DNA from: Rhodococcus globerulus NBRC 14531
Lineage (GTDB): Bacteria > Actinomycetota > Actinomycetes > Mycobacteriales > Mycobacteriaceae
Assembly: GCF_001894805.1 (NCBI RefSeq)
Contig: NZ_BCWX01000009.1
Location: forward strand, 62,001 to 126,000
DNA: 64,000 bases
Direction of reading: 5' to 3'
How positions within the stretch are numbered: the stretch's first letter is position 1; every line of letters starts with the position of its first letter. Both the position numbers and the translations under genes were made by a program. This document shows, piece after piece, positions 51,083-60,297 of this stretch. The notes below the pieces were generated by a model. That model made no database searches and was not told the origin of the DNA. It worked only from the letters and a program-made list of their open reading frames with translations.

Positions 51083-51436
51083 CTACTCCGTCGCCTTCGG
51101 ATGGCCCGTGCTCGCCACCTTGAACCACAACGTCCGCCGCTCACCATCGACCAGATACCAAACCCGACCCCCACCAGTGACCTCCACCTGCCACTGCTCC
51201 ATCTGCACCCCACGATGCGATGCTGTCGCCAACGACCCCTTCAACTGATGATGACGCGGAGTCGCCACAGGTTTATCTGGGCGCGAACTCAATTCATTCC
51301 ACGCTCCACGCGAGTTTCCCGGTGCCTGCTGACACAACTCCTCCCAACCTTTGCTCGCGTCGCTGGTAGCGAACCTCAATTCCCAGCCACCCGGCACCGC
51401 CGGCGGCGCCACACGATCGCCTCGCTTCGGGCTCAC
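51083..51436 (-). CDS. RelE-like toxin (cytotoxic translational repressor type), 117 aa
   Basis: GGWELRFATSDASKGWEELC, RHHQLKGSLATASHRGVQME and GGGRVWYLVDGERRTLWFKV follow the order of actinobacterial RelE/ParE-like toxins, which end TGHPKATE here. Basic residues and the late Trp/Tyr fit an mRNA interferase fold. Its ATG overlaps the antitoxin stop by four bases, the standard antitoxin-first order. Confidence 0.7.
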   Translation of the reverse strand: MSPKRGDRVAPPAVPGGWELRFATSDASKGWEELCQQAPGNSRGAWNELSSRPDKPVATPRHHQLKGSLATASHRGVQMEQWQVEVTGGGRVWYLVDGERRTLWFKVASTGHPKATE

Positions 51437-51909
51437 CGCGTCGACGGTTCCGGAACAGCACCAAAATCGTCATCTGTGGAACCGGCAAGAACCGCTGCCA
51501 ACGCCGGATCCGCGAACACCATCGCGGTATGACGCCAACCCTCGATCACCGCTACCACCGGAGCCGGATTCTCGATCGACTCCGCAGCGCGGAGAACCGA
51601 AACCAGCTCAACGACGAACGCCTGCACATCATCGCGCGGCAAAAACTTCACCCACGGAAACGCATCCGGTAGAACATCGGTCACCAACTCACGAGCAGCA
51701 CCGTCGCGGCGCATCAATGCCACGAACATCCGCGTCGTCGCCGCGGAGACCGTATGTTCCTGCTCCGCCCGCTCGGCTGTAGTGAGCACCAAGTCCTCGG
51801 CGTCGCGCCGGCGCACCAACAACGACTGCCCCGGTGTCCGGCGCAGCTGATCCGCCACTGCCTTACCGCGCAGTTGCAGATCCGAGAACGATACTTCAGG
51901 CGCAGTCAT
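51433..51909 (-). CDS. Phd-like antitoxin, 158 aa
   Basis: The N-terminus (EVSFSDLQLRGKAVADQLRR, then SLLVRRRDAEDLVLTT) resembles prevent-host-death (Phd/YefM) DNA-binding domains. The long helical C-terminal half ends with an acidic tail (GSTDDDFGAVPEPSTR), the part that usually masks the toxin. AAGTACTT palindromes just upstream (about 51914-51921) could be the operator for autorepression. Toxin gene follows with overlap. Confidence 0.7.
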   Translation of the reverse strand: MTAPEVSFSDLQLRGKAVADQLRRTPGQSLLVRRRDAEDLVLTTAERAEQEHTVSAATTRMFVALMRRDGAARELVTDVLPDAFPWVKFLPRDDVQAFVVELVSVLRAAESIENPAPVVAVIEGWRHTAMVFADPALAAVLAGSTDDDFGAVPEPSTR

Positions 51910-52216
51910 ACATTAAAAGTACTTCTAAAGTTTGGATTTGTCGAGGCTGCAAAGCGCAGAGGACTTCTGCATGCGTTGGGATATGCCCCCACTCGACCCA
52001 GTAGACCTGTCAGCGCAGTGCGGTCATGCACTGGACGTCTCGCCGACGCGCTCGACGTTGTTGTTCGAGACGGCCCTCTGCCTGATTCTTGAATCCGTCC
52101 CTTCAAAATCACGGACTCATCACCGACGCGGACAGCGACCACGTGTAGGCCTCATCGGCGGCGATGTGAGATCGGTAGAGTCCTGTTCGTCGAGCAGGCT
52201 GAGGGGAGCGGCGAGA
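51910..52216. other. No gene recognised
   Basis: Divergent gap between the antitoxin gene and the gene at 52217. The plus-strand frame is open from 51932, but its composition before 52217 is unlike a protein. Confidence 0.4.
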
Positions 52217-53023
52217 GTGGTTGATCGGATATGGCTGGATGTTCCGTATGCGGAAAAGGACTTAGCGAAGGCCGAAGGCGCGAAATGGGACCCGGCTGCA
52301 AAGCGCTGGTATGCGTCCAAGGCTGCGATGGCAGGCCTGACGCGGTGGGCTGCGACCCCCGACATTCCGGAGATCCTGCCGGGCGAAGACCGATCTCTCG
52401 GGCACGGGTTATTCGTCGACCTCGTCCCCGATACCTGCTGGTTCACCAACGTCCGGTTCTGTGTCGAACCCAAGGATTGGGAAAGACTGCGCCGCATGGT
52501 CACACGGCGGGCGGGAATGCAGTGCGAGATATGTGGCTTCCCGGAAGACAAGCAGACGCAGCGGTGGCTCGAGGTACACGAGAGGTGGCAATACGACTGG
52601 CCCACCAAGGTGCAACGGCTGGGTCGGCTCATCTGCGTCTGCACGCCCTGCCACCGAGTGACTCACTTCGGTCTCGCACAAATCAAAGGCAACGAAGAAG
52701 AAGCCCTGCAGCACCTCACGGCGGTGACCGGAATGACCCGGCCGCAGGCGCGGCGCCATATTGCCGCCGCGTTCGACGAGTGGAAGATCCGCTCACACGG
52801 GGTATGGACTCTCGATCTCAGCATCCTCGCCGACATCGGAGTTGAGGTCCGTCGCCCTCCGAGCGCAGCTGATCGACAGATCATCGGACACGGCCTACCC
52901 AGCTCGACACAGGCCCAGCGCCCACGAGAAGTTGTTCCTCCGACTGGTGCCATTCACATGAACGATGCACCCACACCGTTGAAGTGGCGGGATCGGATCG
53001 CTGCCTGGTGGCGAGCGCTCTGA
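52217..53023 (+). CDS. DUF5710 plus Cys/His zinc-finger protein, 268 aa
   Basis: The N-terminus IWLDVPYAEKDLAKAEGAKW (about 5-24) is the DUF5710 motif found in plasmid primases and DNA-processing proteins. It is followed by CEICGF, a conserved LEVHERWQYD, and CVCTPCHRVTHFG, a CxxC...CxxCH arrangement like an HNH-related zinc finger without a clear HNH triad. A C-terminal part of about 80 residues ends in a basic amphipathic segment. GTG 52217 has GAGGGGAG eight bases upstream. The protein probably binds DNA, perhaps in plasmid replication or defence; the nuclease possibility rests on the HER/CH residues only. Confidence 0.65.
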   Translation: MVDRIWLDVPYAEKDLAKAEGAKWDPAAKRWYASKAAMAGLTRWAATPDIPEILPGEDRSLGHGLFVDLVPDTCWFTNVRFCVEPKDWERLRRMVTRRAGMQCEICGFPEDKQTQRWLEVHERWQYDWPTKVQRLGRLICVCTPCHRVTHFGLAQIKGNEEEALQHLTAVTGMTRPQARRHIAAAFDEWKIRSHGVWTLDLSILADIGVEVRRPPSAADRQIIGHGLPSSTQAQRPREVVPPTGAIHMNDAPTPLKWRDRIAAWWRAL

Positions 53024-53063
53024 GACGACCTCCCCTCTCCGTCATCTGACACGGATCAGTAAC

Positions 53064-53560
53064 TCAGCGACGATCACCTGCGCGGGCCGCGACGTTGGTT
53101 CTCCTGCTCGACATGGCGGGCGACGGTGTGCGCTGGTGTTCGCTCGTCGCCTGTTCGTGCTCCTGGCGGCATAGTTCTTCGCGGTGTCCTTGTATGCGGT
53201 CGTTCAGGGCCTCGCGGTCGCAGTGCACCGCATTGAAGGGTGCGCTATCGGGTTTGTCCTCGAGTCGATAGGTTGACGTGCTGGGTGCACAACGGCGTCG
53301 AACCCGTCGGTGACGTGGACGGTCGAGTGCGCGATGGTCTCGATCCTCCGACACAGGTCATCGACGTCGAAGTCGAAGTCGACATGTGTGGTGAGTTCGC
53401 GGACACGCCCGCTACGGCGTTCCACTCGGGTCGTCGGTGCGTTCGACGATGACGATCGCTACGGGGAAGCGCTCGGTCTGGTTTCTGCTGGTGAATGAGA
53501 ATCAGGCCGCCACGTGTGACCGACCTGCAAACGTTTGTGCAGGTCAGGACTTTAGCTTTC
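53064..53560 (-). pseudogene. Degenerate coding remnant of unknown protein
   Basis: Two minus-strand frames hold protein-like pieces in order: RELTTHVDFDFDVDDLCRRI plus ETIAHSTVHVTDGFDAVVHP (53290-53420), then, shifted, FNAVHCDREALNDRIQGHRE plus ELCRQEHEQATSEHQ (53080-53240). I cannot name the family. The switch of frame near 53270 suggests a broken gene. The rest of the 53024-53716 gap shows nothing. Confidence 0.35.
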
Positions 53561-53716
53561 GCTGCGGTCTGGTCAGTGTGGCGACCTGGTGCTCGTCGCG
53601 ATTTTGATGGTATCCGAAGGCTCCGACATTTTTGGTGATGCCAGTGTTCGGCGGTGGTTGATCGGTTGCGGCAAGATGATGTGGAGGTTGTTGTCGAGGT
53701 GTGATGCGGGGCTTTT

Positions 53717-54004
53717 ATGGGCAAGGATTCTTACAGTGCATCGGATTTGGTTGCGCTAGGTTATGTGCGCGAGCGTTTAACGTCGATGTTCGGGGAGCCG
53801 GATTTTGTTGATGGGGAGCATCTTTGGGATGTGGAGACTGTGTTCACGGTTGAGCGTGATGTCTTGGCTCCAGCTGCGAGGGTGATGTTTGATGCGTTTG
53901 CTCCGGAGTGGAATACCCGGTTGAGTATGCAGGGCGCAAATTTGTCGTTGGGGTGGCCTCAGATGGAGCAGATGCTTTCGCGGGTGATGTTGAGGGATTC
54001 GTGA
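53717..54004 (+). CDS. Hypothetical acidic protein, 95 aa
   Basis: MGKDSYSASDLVALGYVRER, then SMFGEPDFVDGEHLWDVETV. Codons end in T and G more often than in the neighbours (GTT, TTG, GAT), hinting at a foreign origin. No domain is recognised and there is no convincing ribosome binding site. Isolated. Confidence 0.45.
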   Translation: MGKDSYSASDLVALGYVRERLTSMFGEPDFVDGEHLWDVETVFTVERDVLAPAARVMFDAFAPEWNTRLSMQGANLSLGWPQMEQMLSRVMLRDS

Positions 54005-54188
54005 CGGTGCGTGCGCTCCGGCTTGATCAAGATTTCCTCCGTCCTGCGTTTCAGTTCATAGCCATGAAGATTTGACCTTCGAGCTGCGTGTAGCGCGCTT
54101 CATAGTCTGCGCTGATTTAGCTCCAGTCGGAGGTCGACACTGACCAAGCTGGCGGCCGAGATCACGGTGATCGAGTGCGACTGTCACC

Positions 54189-54395
54189 GTGCATGTTTCG
54201 CCTGTGACTCGGAAGTGCGATCAGTTGCATTCAGTGTTCGTCCACGCCCACCCGATCCCGGCCGCCAACGACATGCTGGTATGGATCTCTCATCATCCGG
54301 CCGATTCAGTCGCGCATATTGAGCCGATGGAACAGATCTATCCTATTGTCTTGCAGATGTTTTCAGTTCCGGTCCGAACTGTTCATGTCAAGTAA
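54189..54395 (+). CDS. Possible small protein, 68 aa
   Basis: The frame from GTG 54189 reads VSPVTRKCDQLHSVFVHAHP, then IPAANDMLVWISHHPADSVA, which is protein-like with several histidines. It overlaps the 3' end of the convergent AbiEii gene by 33 bases. No ribosome binding site, so weak. The rest of the 54005-54362 gap shows nothing else. Confidence 0.25.
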   Translation: MHVSPVTRKCDQLHSVFVHAHPIPAANDMLVWISHHPADSVAHIEPMEQIYPIVLQMFSVPVRTVHVK

Positions 54396-55403
54396 GCTCC
54401 GATGCTGTTCCACTCGATCGAGCACCACATCGAACGACGGCGCGTCCACGCCGTAGTAGAGGCCCCGCATCGCCTTCTCATGCTCCACCCGCAACATCCC
54501 CGAATGTCTCCACTCGCGAGAAAAGATTTCCGAGGCCGCAAATCCCCCTACCGGAGGTTCCTCATCCGGCAGAGGGTAGGCCTGCGACACGACGATGCAG
54601 TCACGAACGATCGCACGAGCGGTTTCCTTGTCGGACAACAACTCCAGCACGGTGCGATCGCCGAGCAACGCCCACACGTCATAGAGTTGCCGTCCGATCC
54701 TCGACCACCCATCAGCCTGTCCCCTACCGCTGCGGGTTCGTGTCACGAAATTGTTCATACGCAACAATTTTTCGATCAACGTCCGTCCCGGATGCAGCAT
54801 CCGTACCTCAAAACTCGCCAGATCTGGATACTCGGCGATCGGCACACCCGCCGTCGCGAGTTCACGTCCAAGCAGACTGGTCACCGGCATCACCTGTGTC
54901 GGTGTCGGTCCCCCGGCCTGCCCGAGCTCGAGCATGATGCGGGTCGGATCCGCGATCCCCATCGTCTCCAACTCAGGAGCGAGAGGTACTTCGATATAGG
55001 CCTTGCGCCAAAAACTGTCGTCGGCGCCCTCGGCCCCTTTCTCTCCGCCGGAACCGTTGTCAGGTTTGAGCGCGACCGCATCGGGAATTGCGCCGGCAGC
55101 AGCCTCACACATGGCCTTCAACGCTCGTTCCGTTGCCCGCTTGTTGCCGTACCGGCCGGTGACCAACAGGTCGAGGTCCTCGGAGAACCGTTGCACGAGA
55201 CGCATCTTCTCCAGACTGGTGCCACCCTTGAAAACAAGGTCATCGCCGGCGTGCGAAATAACAGCGCGCAGTGCCTCGCACACCCAGTAATCCTTGGCGA
55301 CCGCCAACTCCGAAATGTTCAACTTCGATGCTGCCGCCGCTACGGTCTGAGAAAAAATCGACTCATTCTCACTCCGCCACAACACGACCGGGCGTGAACT
55401 CAC
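54363..55403 (-). CDS. abiEii: AbiEii-like nucleotidyltransferase toxin, 346 aa
   Basis: AbiEii/DUF1814 features: FKGGTSLEKMRLVQRFSEDL plus DLLV (nucleotidyltransferase core, about 58-80), a following helical domain with KAYIEVPLAPELETMG, LHPGRTLIEKLLRMNNFV, and LYDVWALLGD. AbiEii toxins modify tRNA or other targets by nucleotidyl transfer and stop growth, aborting phage infection. GTG 55403 overlaps the antitoxin stop (GTGA); the longer open frame to 55604 is an out-of-frame reading of the antitoxin gene. Confidence 0.8.
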   Translation of the reverse strand: MSSRPVVLWRSENESIFSQTVAAAASKLNISELAVAKDYWVCEALRAVISHAGDDLVFKGGTSLEKMRLVQRFSEDLDLLVTGRYGNKRATERALKAMCEAAAGAIPDAVALKPDNGSGGEKGAEGADDSFWRKAYIEVPLAPELETMGIADPTRIMLELGQAGGPTPTQVMPVTSLLGRELATAGVPIAEYPDLASFEVRMLHPGRTLIEKLLRMNNFVTRTRSGRGQADGWSRIGRQLYDVWALLGDRTVLELLSDKETARAIVRDCIVVSQAYPLPDEEPPVGGFAASEIFSREWRHSGMLRVEHEKAMRGLYYGVDAPSFDVVLDRVEQHRSLLDMNSSDRN

Positions 55404-56146
55404 TTCTCGTACTCGAAATCGAGTGCACGCGCCGCGGTCCGCTTGTCCGCCGGTGGAATCCGCGCCGACAACCGATCCCGCCCACAACTGGTCAACATCG
55501 CCCGCAACCGAGCACGCGTGACACCAGGCTCCGTCACCGCAGCAACCGCCAACTTGTCCGGACGTACCGACTCGGACCCGAGCACCTCGCGCAACCGGGC
55601 CCACGACAACTGCGCGCTAAGTTCACTGACCGACAGATCACCGAGCACTTCCAAAAAAGCCACCTCAAGACCCGTCAGATCCGCCTTGACCCGACCCGGA
55701 CGCGCCGAACGCGTCAAAAACTTCACCGTCGACGTCCCGACCGGCGCCCTACCGGGCACAGCGATCTGCCGGAACCTGGGGACCTGCGTCGACAACCGCA
55801 ACGCGCTCGCCGCGGACAACCCCGCAGGACCGACACCCTTCATATCGCCCACCAGCTCGGCCACCACAGCAGAGTCCGGCGGTGGACTCATACCCAACGG
55901 CGTCTTCACTCCACGCCAGTACACACCGCGCCGCACCGGAAACAACTCACCCTCACGGACAAGCTCGGAGAACACGTTGCTGATCGTCTTCGACGAACCA
56001 GAGAGCTCGTCATGGTGCCAAAACCGCTCCGTCGAACCCAGAATTCGAGCCCGCACAGAATCAGGCCTCACCTGACGCCGCGAAACCCGAGGCACCACCG
56101 CCGCTGCAACCATCACCCGTCCTGTCTCCAATAATCCCATCATCAT
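55400..56146 (-). CDS. abiEi: AbiEi-like antitoxin, 248 aa
   Basis: Encodes a winged-helix N-terminal region (GSTERFWHHDELSGSSKTIS, then VFSELVREGELFPVRRGVYW) and a C-terminal region with LEVAFLEVLGDLSVSELSAQ, the arrangement of AbiEi-type antitoxins that autorepress the operon. It is upstream of and overlaps abiEii. The start is uncertain: ATG 56146 has no site, while ATG 56113 has GGAG 11 bases before it. Confidence 0.7.
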   Translation of the reverse strand: MMMGLLETGRVMVAAAVVPRVSRRQVRPDSVRARILGSTERFWHHDELSGSSKTISNVFSELVREGELFPVRRGVYWRGVKTPLGMSPPPDSAVVAELVGDMKGVGPAGLSAASALRLSTQVPRFRQIAVPGRAPVGTSTVKFLTRSARPGRVKADLTGLEVAFLEVLGDLSVSELSAQLSWARLREVLGSESVRPDKLAVAAVTEPGVTRARLRAMLTSCGRDRLSARIPPADKRTAARALDFEYEK

Positions 56147-56426
56147 AGAAGAACTTGCAGATCAAGGCCAACAATGTGACACACGAAGCTCCCGGAGTCA
56201 CACAAACGGACCACAGTCGCATGTCGATCTCCGCCAACAGAAGCCCTAAAACCACCTAGGGCAAATCACTACCCACCACGCAACGGGCACGCCAAGACCC
56301 CAACGACAACAACATCGAATCGAGGGATGCCCTCCGCCCAGCATGTGGCCGAAGCCAAGATGATCCGACCAATCCGATACGGCATCACCACACCGAACTC
56401 ACCAGTCCGCAAAAAGGAGGCAACGC
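56147..56426. other. No gene recognised
   Basis: Upstream region of the abiE operon; presumably holds its promoter. No coding sequence is supported. Confidence 0.35.
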
Positions 56427-56636
56427 ATGACCACTCACGCACACGCCTGGCGGACTCCCCGACGCGAAACAACCCTGAACAATGCGTCGCCGTCGCACAA
56501 CGGCACGGGCAGGGGATCCGTTCCCCCACCCGCCGTGCGGAATGCTCTGACATGTCCAAGGCGCACGTACCGTCCCGCGCGACTAACTCGGTGCGGATCG
56601 TCCAGTCGCCGAGTTAATACACTGCAACAGAAGTGA
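56427..56636 (+). CDS. Possible small basic protein, 69 aa
   Basis: A very strong ribosome binding site (AAAAAGGAGG, six bases before ATG 56427) is the main evidence. The product MTTHAHAWRTPRRETTLNNA is Arg/Pro/Ser-rich and not family-like, so it may be a leader peptide or the start of a decayed gene. Confidence 0.35.
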   Translation: MTTHAHAWRTPRRETTLNNASPSHNGTGRGSVPPPAVRNALTCPRRTYRPARLTRCGSSSRRVNTLQQK

Positions 56637-56744
56637 AGTGGAGAACGACCCGCACAGTTGGGCGTCGCGACAATCAATCTAATCGGACTCCGGTCGGCAC
56701 GAACTACCCGACCTGCGCCCACCTGCAGCGCAGCTCCTCTGTTG

Positions 56745-56975
56745 TCAATCCAACTGCTGGCGCCGAATGAAATCGACCATCCACGGAACCGTAAACGCAA
56801 TCCGCCCATGCTCAGGAGACCAGATCAGACCACGTTTAATCGCTGAATCGCGTACCTCACTTGTTCCCGAAGCAGTCGATCGCATCGCCTCGGCGACCTT
56901 CGCCGACCGCGGCTGATCCCCACTGAGCGTGGAGATCGTCGCCAAGATAGTTGCGTTCCCTCGTGGTGGCACGCT
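56745..56975 (-). pseudogene. C-terminal remnant of an AAA-type ATPase
   Basis: The minus strand reads GDQPRSAKVAEAMRSTASGT, then SEVRDSAIKRGLIWSPEHGR and IAFTVPWMVDFIRRQ, which is the winged-helix end of a common actinobacterial ATP-binding protein family. Everything upstream, including the ATPase domain, is missing, so only the tail survived a deletion. Confidence 0.6.
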
Positions 56976-57907
56976 CCCACCACGACGGGAATATGCGTAT
57001 ATCTTTTTTGGATAATTACCGATAAGTAAGGATAGTCACCGAAACACAAAAGGTAAATGCAACCAGCCCAACAGATCACGAGCATCTAAAAACAGCGAAA
57101 TAGACAGCACCACAACAATATAAAATTCCAAATCCGACGAACACAATCCCAAGGTTGCTGCAGCTGTACGCAGAAAAGGTCAACGAAAGGCGCGCGAGCG
57201 GATCGCAAGCAAGCTGCCAGTTCGATGCTGGCAAATCCCGGAGGGGCGCATAGGCGGACGTCTCCTGCCGAAGTTCACTGGTGGACAACCCCACCGGTTG
57301 GGCCCTCATATCGCACTTCCTCTGGGCCCTGCTAGCGCTGAAATTGGCGAAATCTCTGTCCGTGAACGACTTTCCACTGCGATGCACTAGTGGCGATACT
57401 GCATCGTTCCTACCTGCGTTGCGTACCCACATGCGGCGCAACGCATTCGATTCATTCAAGACCAACTTGAAATCCTCGCGGCAGATCCCGAGTAACTGAA
57501 ACAGGGACGCAATTGGCCAACAACCCGTTGGCCAAATGCCGTGGACCATGTGACGGTCTCACTCAACAAACTGGGCGATCAGTCCGACCAGGGCTAGTGT
57601 GCCGGAACAACAGCCAAGCACTACCAGTCCCGCAACGTACTTCAGAATCAGAACAACAGCGGCGTGTGTCGCCGAACCGGTGCGCACCCTCAAAACTCCA
57701 GGATCATCCTCCGTCCGGAAACTGTGATCACACTCAGCACGCAGTTAATGCGCGACCCGTATGTCTTCGATTTCCTTTGAAATCACCGAACATACTGCAG
57801 AACGTGAACTGGAATCTGCACGGATGCAAATGCAGAACACACCCAAACCGACCCAACGGACAAAGCCAACGACCTAGTTCCCCTGACTCTCACGTTACCG
57901 TTCCAGT
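56976..57907. other. AT-richer stretch without a clear gene
   Basis: The bases from about 56990 to 57180 are markedly AT-rich for this replicon. A minus-strand frame (57076-57549) ends in a hydrophobic, Cys-rich stretch (IVFVGFGILYCCGAVYFAVF) and might be a membrane protein remnant, but it has no start signal. Other frames are unconvincing. Confidence 0.35.
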
Positions 57908-58855
57908 ATGGGGACAACCTTCCACGGCCCGGACCCGTGGCCGCACATCACCCGCGCTATCCGCACACGAGGTGCACGCCTGGCCGCGATCGCCTATCTC
58001 GGCCTGGAAGCACCTGAACTACTTCCGCTGCGCGCCGGGGACGTCCTGATCGTCAACGCTTCCAAAGCGGCACTTCGCGCACATGCCACCTCCCCTGCCA
58101 TTCTCGCGTACTACCTCGGCAGGGATGTACGGGTCCTGTCATCGCCAACTCTTCATGCCAACGTGATCGCCACGAACCGACTAGCGGTGATCGGCTCGGC
58201 GAATGCGTCCGTGAACTCCATATTCGCCCAGGATGCCGTCATCATCACCGACGATCCCAATATCCTCTCCCAGGTCCGCACGTTCATCGACAACATCGAC
58301 GAGATCACCGAGGTCGATCAAGTATTTATCGACAACGCCACCCGGGAATGGGAAATCGGCCGCGCCGTACCAATCCCCGGTATCAGCGGTCGCGTCCACG
58401 ACCTCGAAGCCGATTTTCTGCCCTCACCGCTCACCCGGATGTTCATCAAACACGTCGTCGACTACAAGCCCAGCCCCACCGAACAACACATAATGGACGA
58501 GCAGCAACCACGGAAGCGAACCACAGCCGGACCGACGGCAAAGTACCAACTTGAATCGCTGCGCATCGACAAACCCAGCCGCATCAAGCGCGGCGACGTG
58601 ATCGTCTTCGTCTCTGTCGACAACGAGTGGATTTACCCGCCGGCAGTTGTAGTCTCCGAACCAATCCGAATCCCGCACGCAGGCGGCGCAGTCTTACACT
58701 TCCTCCGTATCCGAACCGATCTGTCTCCGCTCCCCCTCACAGATTCCGAGAGTCGACTCACCGAACTCGGACACCCAGGGTCGAGACTGCGAACCGACCA
58801 CTACGTCCGCTCCCCTAGCCTGCGAACAGCACTACTCGACTTCTGGGACCTTTGA
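57908..58855 (+). CDS. PLD-like protein with altered HxK motif, 315 aa
   Basis: The region AIAYLGLEAPELLPLRAGDV, then VRVLSSPTLHANVIATNRLA and VIGSANASVNSIF (about 28-105) has the layout of a phospholipase D half-site. The expected HxK is H83-A-N85 and GSANAS supplies N99, so the catalytic lysine is replaced. The last 100 residues form a separate domain with RGDVIVFVSVDNEWIYPPAV. Because PLD enzymes need the lysine, this may be a non-catalytic binding protein or use a different residue. It starts at ATG 57908 without a clear ribosome binding site. Confidence 0.6.
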   Translation: MGTTFHGPDPWPHITRAIRTRGARLAAIAYLGLEAPELLPLRAGDVLIVNASKAALRAHATSPAILAYYLGRDVRVLSSPTLHANVIATNRLAVIGSANASVNSIFAQDAVIITDDPNILSQVRTFIDNIDEITEVDQVFIDNATREWEIGRAVPIPGISGRVHDLEADFLPSPLTRMFIKHVVDYKPSPTEQHIMDEQQPRKRTTAGPTAKYQLESLRIDKPSRIKRGDVIVFVSVDNEWIYPPAVVVSEPIRIPHAGGAVLHFLRIRTDLSPLPLTDSESRLTELGHPGSRLRTDHYVRSPSLRTALLDFWDL

Positions 58856-59499
58856 TCTACCAGCCAATGCCACTGTCTTACAATGAGTATTGATCGATCA
58901 CGCTACTATTTCCTGACATTGAAGACGATCGCCTACACCGCGACCAACGTAGAATGTCCACACTGCTGGCCACCTCACACGAGATCGCCTCCCCCTCGAC
59001 TACTGCTGGCACTCTCCACAGACAGATTGCGCCGCTCATCGCAACACCCACCGACGTCTCAGCTCAGCCTCCAGCGTGCTCGCGGCGCTCAAACCGGCCA
59101 CCGTCGTCACCAGATACTGGGCGTAGTAACAGAAAGCTCAGAACCTCAGTCTGGCAGACTCCTTGACGACGACGGCCAACTCATAAGAGACTGCCGAACT
59201 CGCATCCCATCCTCGGGAAGGGCTCGACACCATGTCGTGACTGGGCCCCGACCGCGGGGCCCAGTCATCCACTACCGAACGCGATAAGGCAAACAGAGGA
59301 CAACTCTGTAAACCAATCGAATCGACTCTCACAGTGCCAATGACGCGCGAAGCGATTCCGGTTCAACGAACAAACCTTCCTGCCGCACGATCTGGCGTCT
59401 GAATTTCGAATCATCTTGACCAGAGAAACACCGTTAGCGAGATAGACCCGCTCACTCGCCCTATCATCCTGGCCGAAGATTCGATGGGCGCTACCAGAT
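58856..59499. other. No clear gene; hairpin at 59238-59267
   Basis: A 70-codon plus-strand frame starting MSTLLATSHEIASPSTTAGT at 58954 is open but lacks a ribosome binding site and becomes Arg/Ser-rich. It could be the start of a decayed gene. The stretch separates the PLD-like gene from the tpg-like gene, which reads towards it. Confidence 0.35.
59238..59267. terminator. Very strong hairpin, 13-bp perfect stem
   Basis: TGACTGGGCCCCG (59238-59250), loop ACCG, CGGGGCCCAGTCA (59255-59267). Probably a terminator for the convergent PLD-like and tpg-like transcription, although no T-run follows. Confidence 0.6.
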
Positions 59500-60297
59500 C
59501 TAAGTCCAGTCGATGTGGACGGATTCGATGGAATCGAAGTGGAACCCAAAGGCATCGTTGTATTGGTCGAAGCCCTTGTTCTCCGGATAGTCCATCGTCG
59601 CATGACGTTCGAGGATGGCCACCACACGGGCGTGGTCGTCGTTGGCCAAAGCTGCAGCGAGTTCTCGTGTTTCGTCGAGGCTGAAGGGACTCTCGGAGTT
59701 GGCGAAATCCAGGGTGCGCACGCGATAGTCATAGCCATCTTCGGAGCCGTTACGGACCGAGACTCCCCCACGCACTCGGATGGTTGCTCTTTTCGGTTGT
59801 CCATCGGGTCGCAAGACGCCGGCACGGTCCATGATGTCGCGGGCTTTGACGTTTTTGAGTTTCTTCTTCGCATCGGCACGCAGTTCGTTCGTCTCCCCCG
59901 ACCGATACCGCGAGACCGCCGAGCGGGAACGGCCGATTTTCTGTGCGACAGCATCGATTCCCCCGAGACGCTCGATTGCAGCCCGGCGTTGGGCACGCTC
60001 GAAGACCTCCGGGTGCGGGATGCGTCCCTGTTGCGCCCACCGCCGCAACGTTCGATCCGACGGCGGCGTCCGGCCGGCATCGATCGCTGCTTGGCGCAAT
60101 CCGTCGTTACCGATCTCCGAGCGAATCTGCCGGATCGACACTTTGCTGGTCAATCCCGCCAGTCCTCCACTTTTGACGGTTTTGGATTTTTCGATCCCAC
60201 TCGTCGCGGCGGTGGAGACGGAAACGTTGAGGCCGTCGAGGCCGACTGTTTTTTGCGCGGGTTGCTTGGTTCGTGGCTTCGGAAGGTGCAGTGCCAC
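59500..60297 (-). CDS. tpg: Tpg-like telomere terminal protein, 265 aa
   Basis: The protein begins VALHLPKPRTKQPAQKTVGL (GTG 60297) and has two helix-turn-helix regions: RTPPSDRTLRRWAQQGRIPH (about 75-95) and GGIDAVAQKIGRSRSAVSRY (about 112-131). A C-terminal part ends FHFDSIESVHIDWT. This fits the Tpg family of Streptomyces and Rhodococcus linear replicons, the proteins bound covalently to 5' ends that prime end patching. It is encoded directly after the Tap-like gene (one-base overlap, TAGTG), the same order as tap-tpg in Streptomyces. The assignment is from memory of family motifs and from context. Confidence 0.65.
   Translation of the reverse strand: MALHLPKPRTKQPAQKTVGLDGLNVSVSTAATSGIEKSKTVKSGGLAGLTSKVSIRQIRSEIGNDGLRQAAIDAGRTPPSDRTLRRWAQQGRIPHPEVFERAQRRAAIERLGGIDAVAQKIGRSRSAVSRYRSGETNELRADAKKKLKNVKARDIMDRAGVLRPDGQPKRATIRVRGGVSVRNGSEDGYDYRVRTLDFANSESPFSLDETRELAAALANDDHARVVAILERHATMDYPENKGFDQYNDAFGFHFDSIESVHIDWT

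Noticed and set aside
57513..58049. 178-codon plus-strand frame
   Set aside because: Overlaps the PLD-like gene in another frame and is Cys/Arg/Pro-rich without a start signal.
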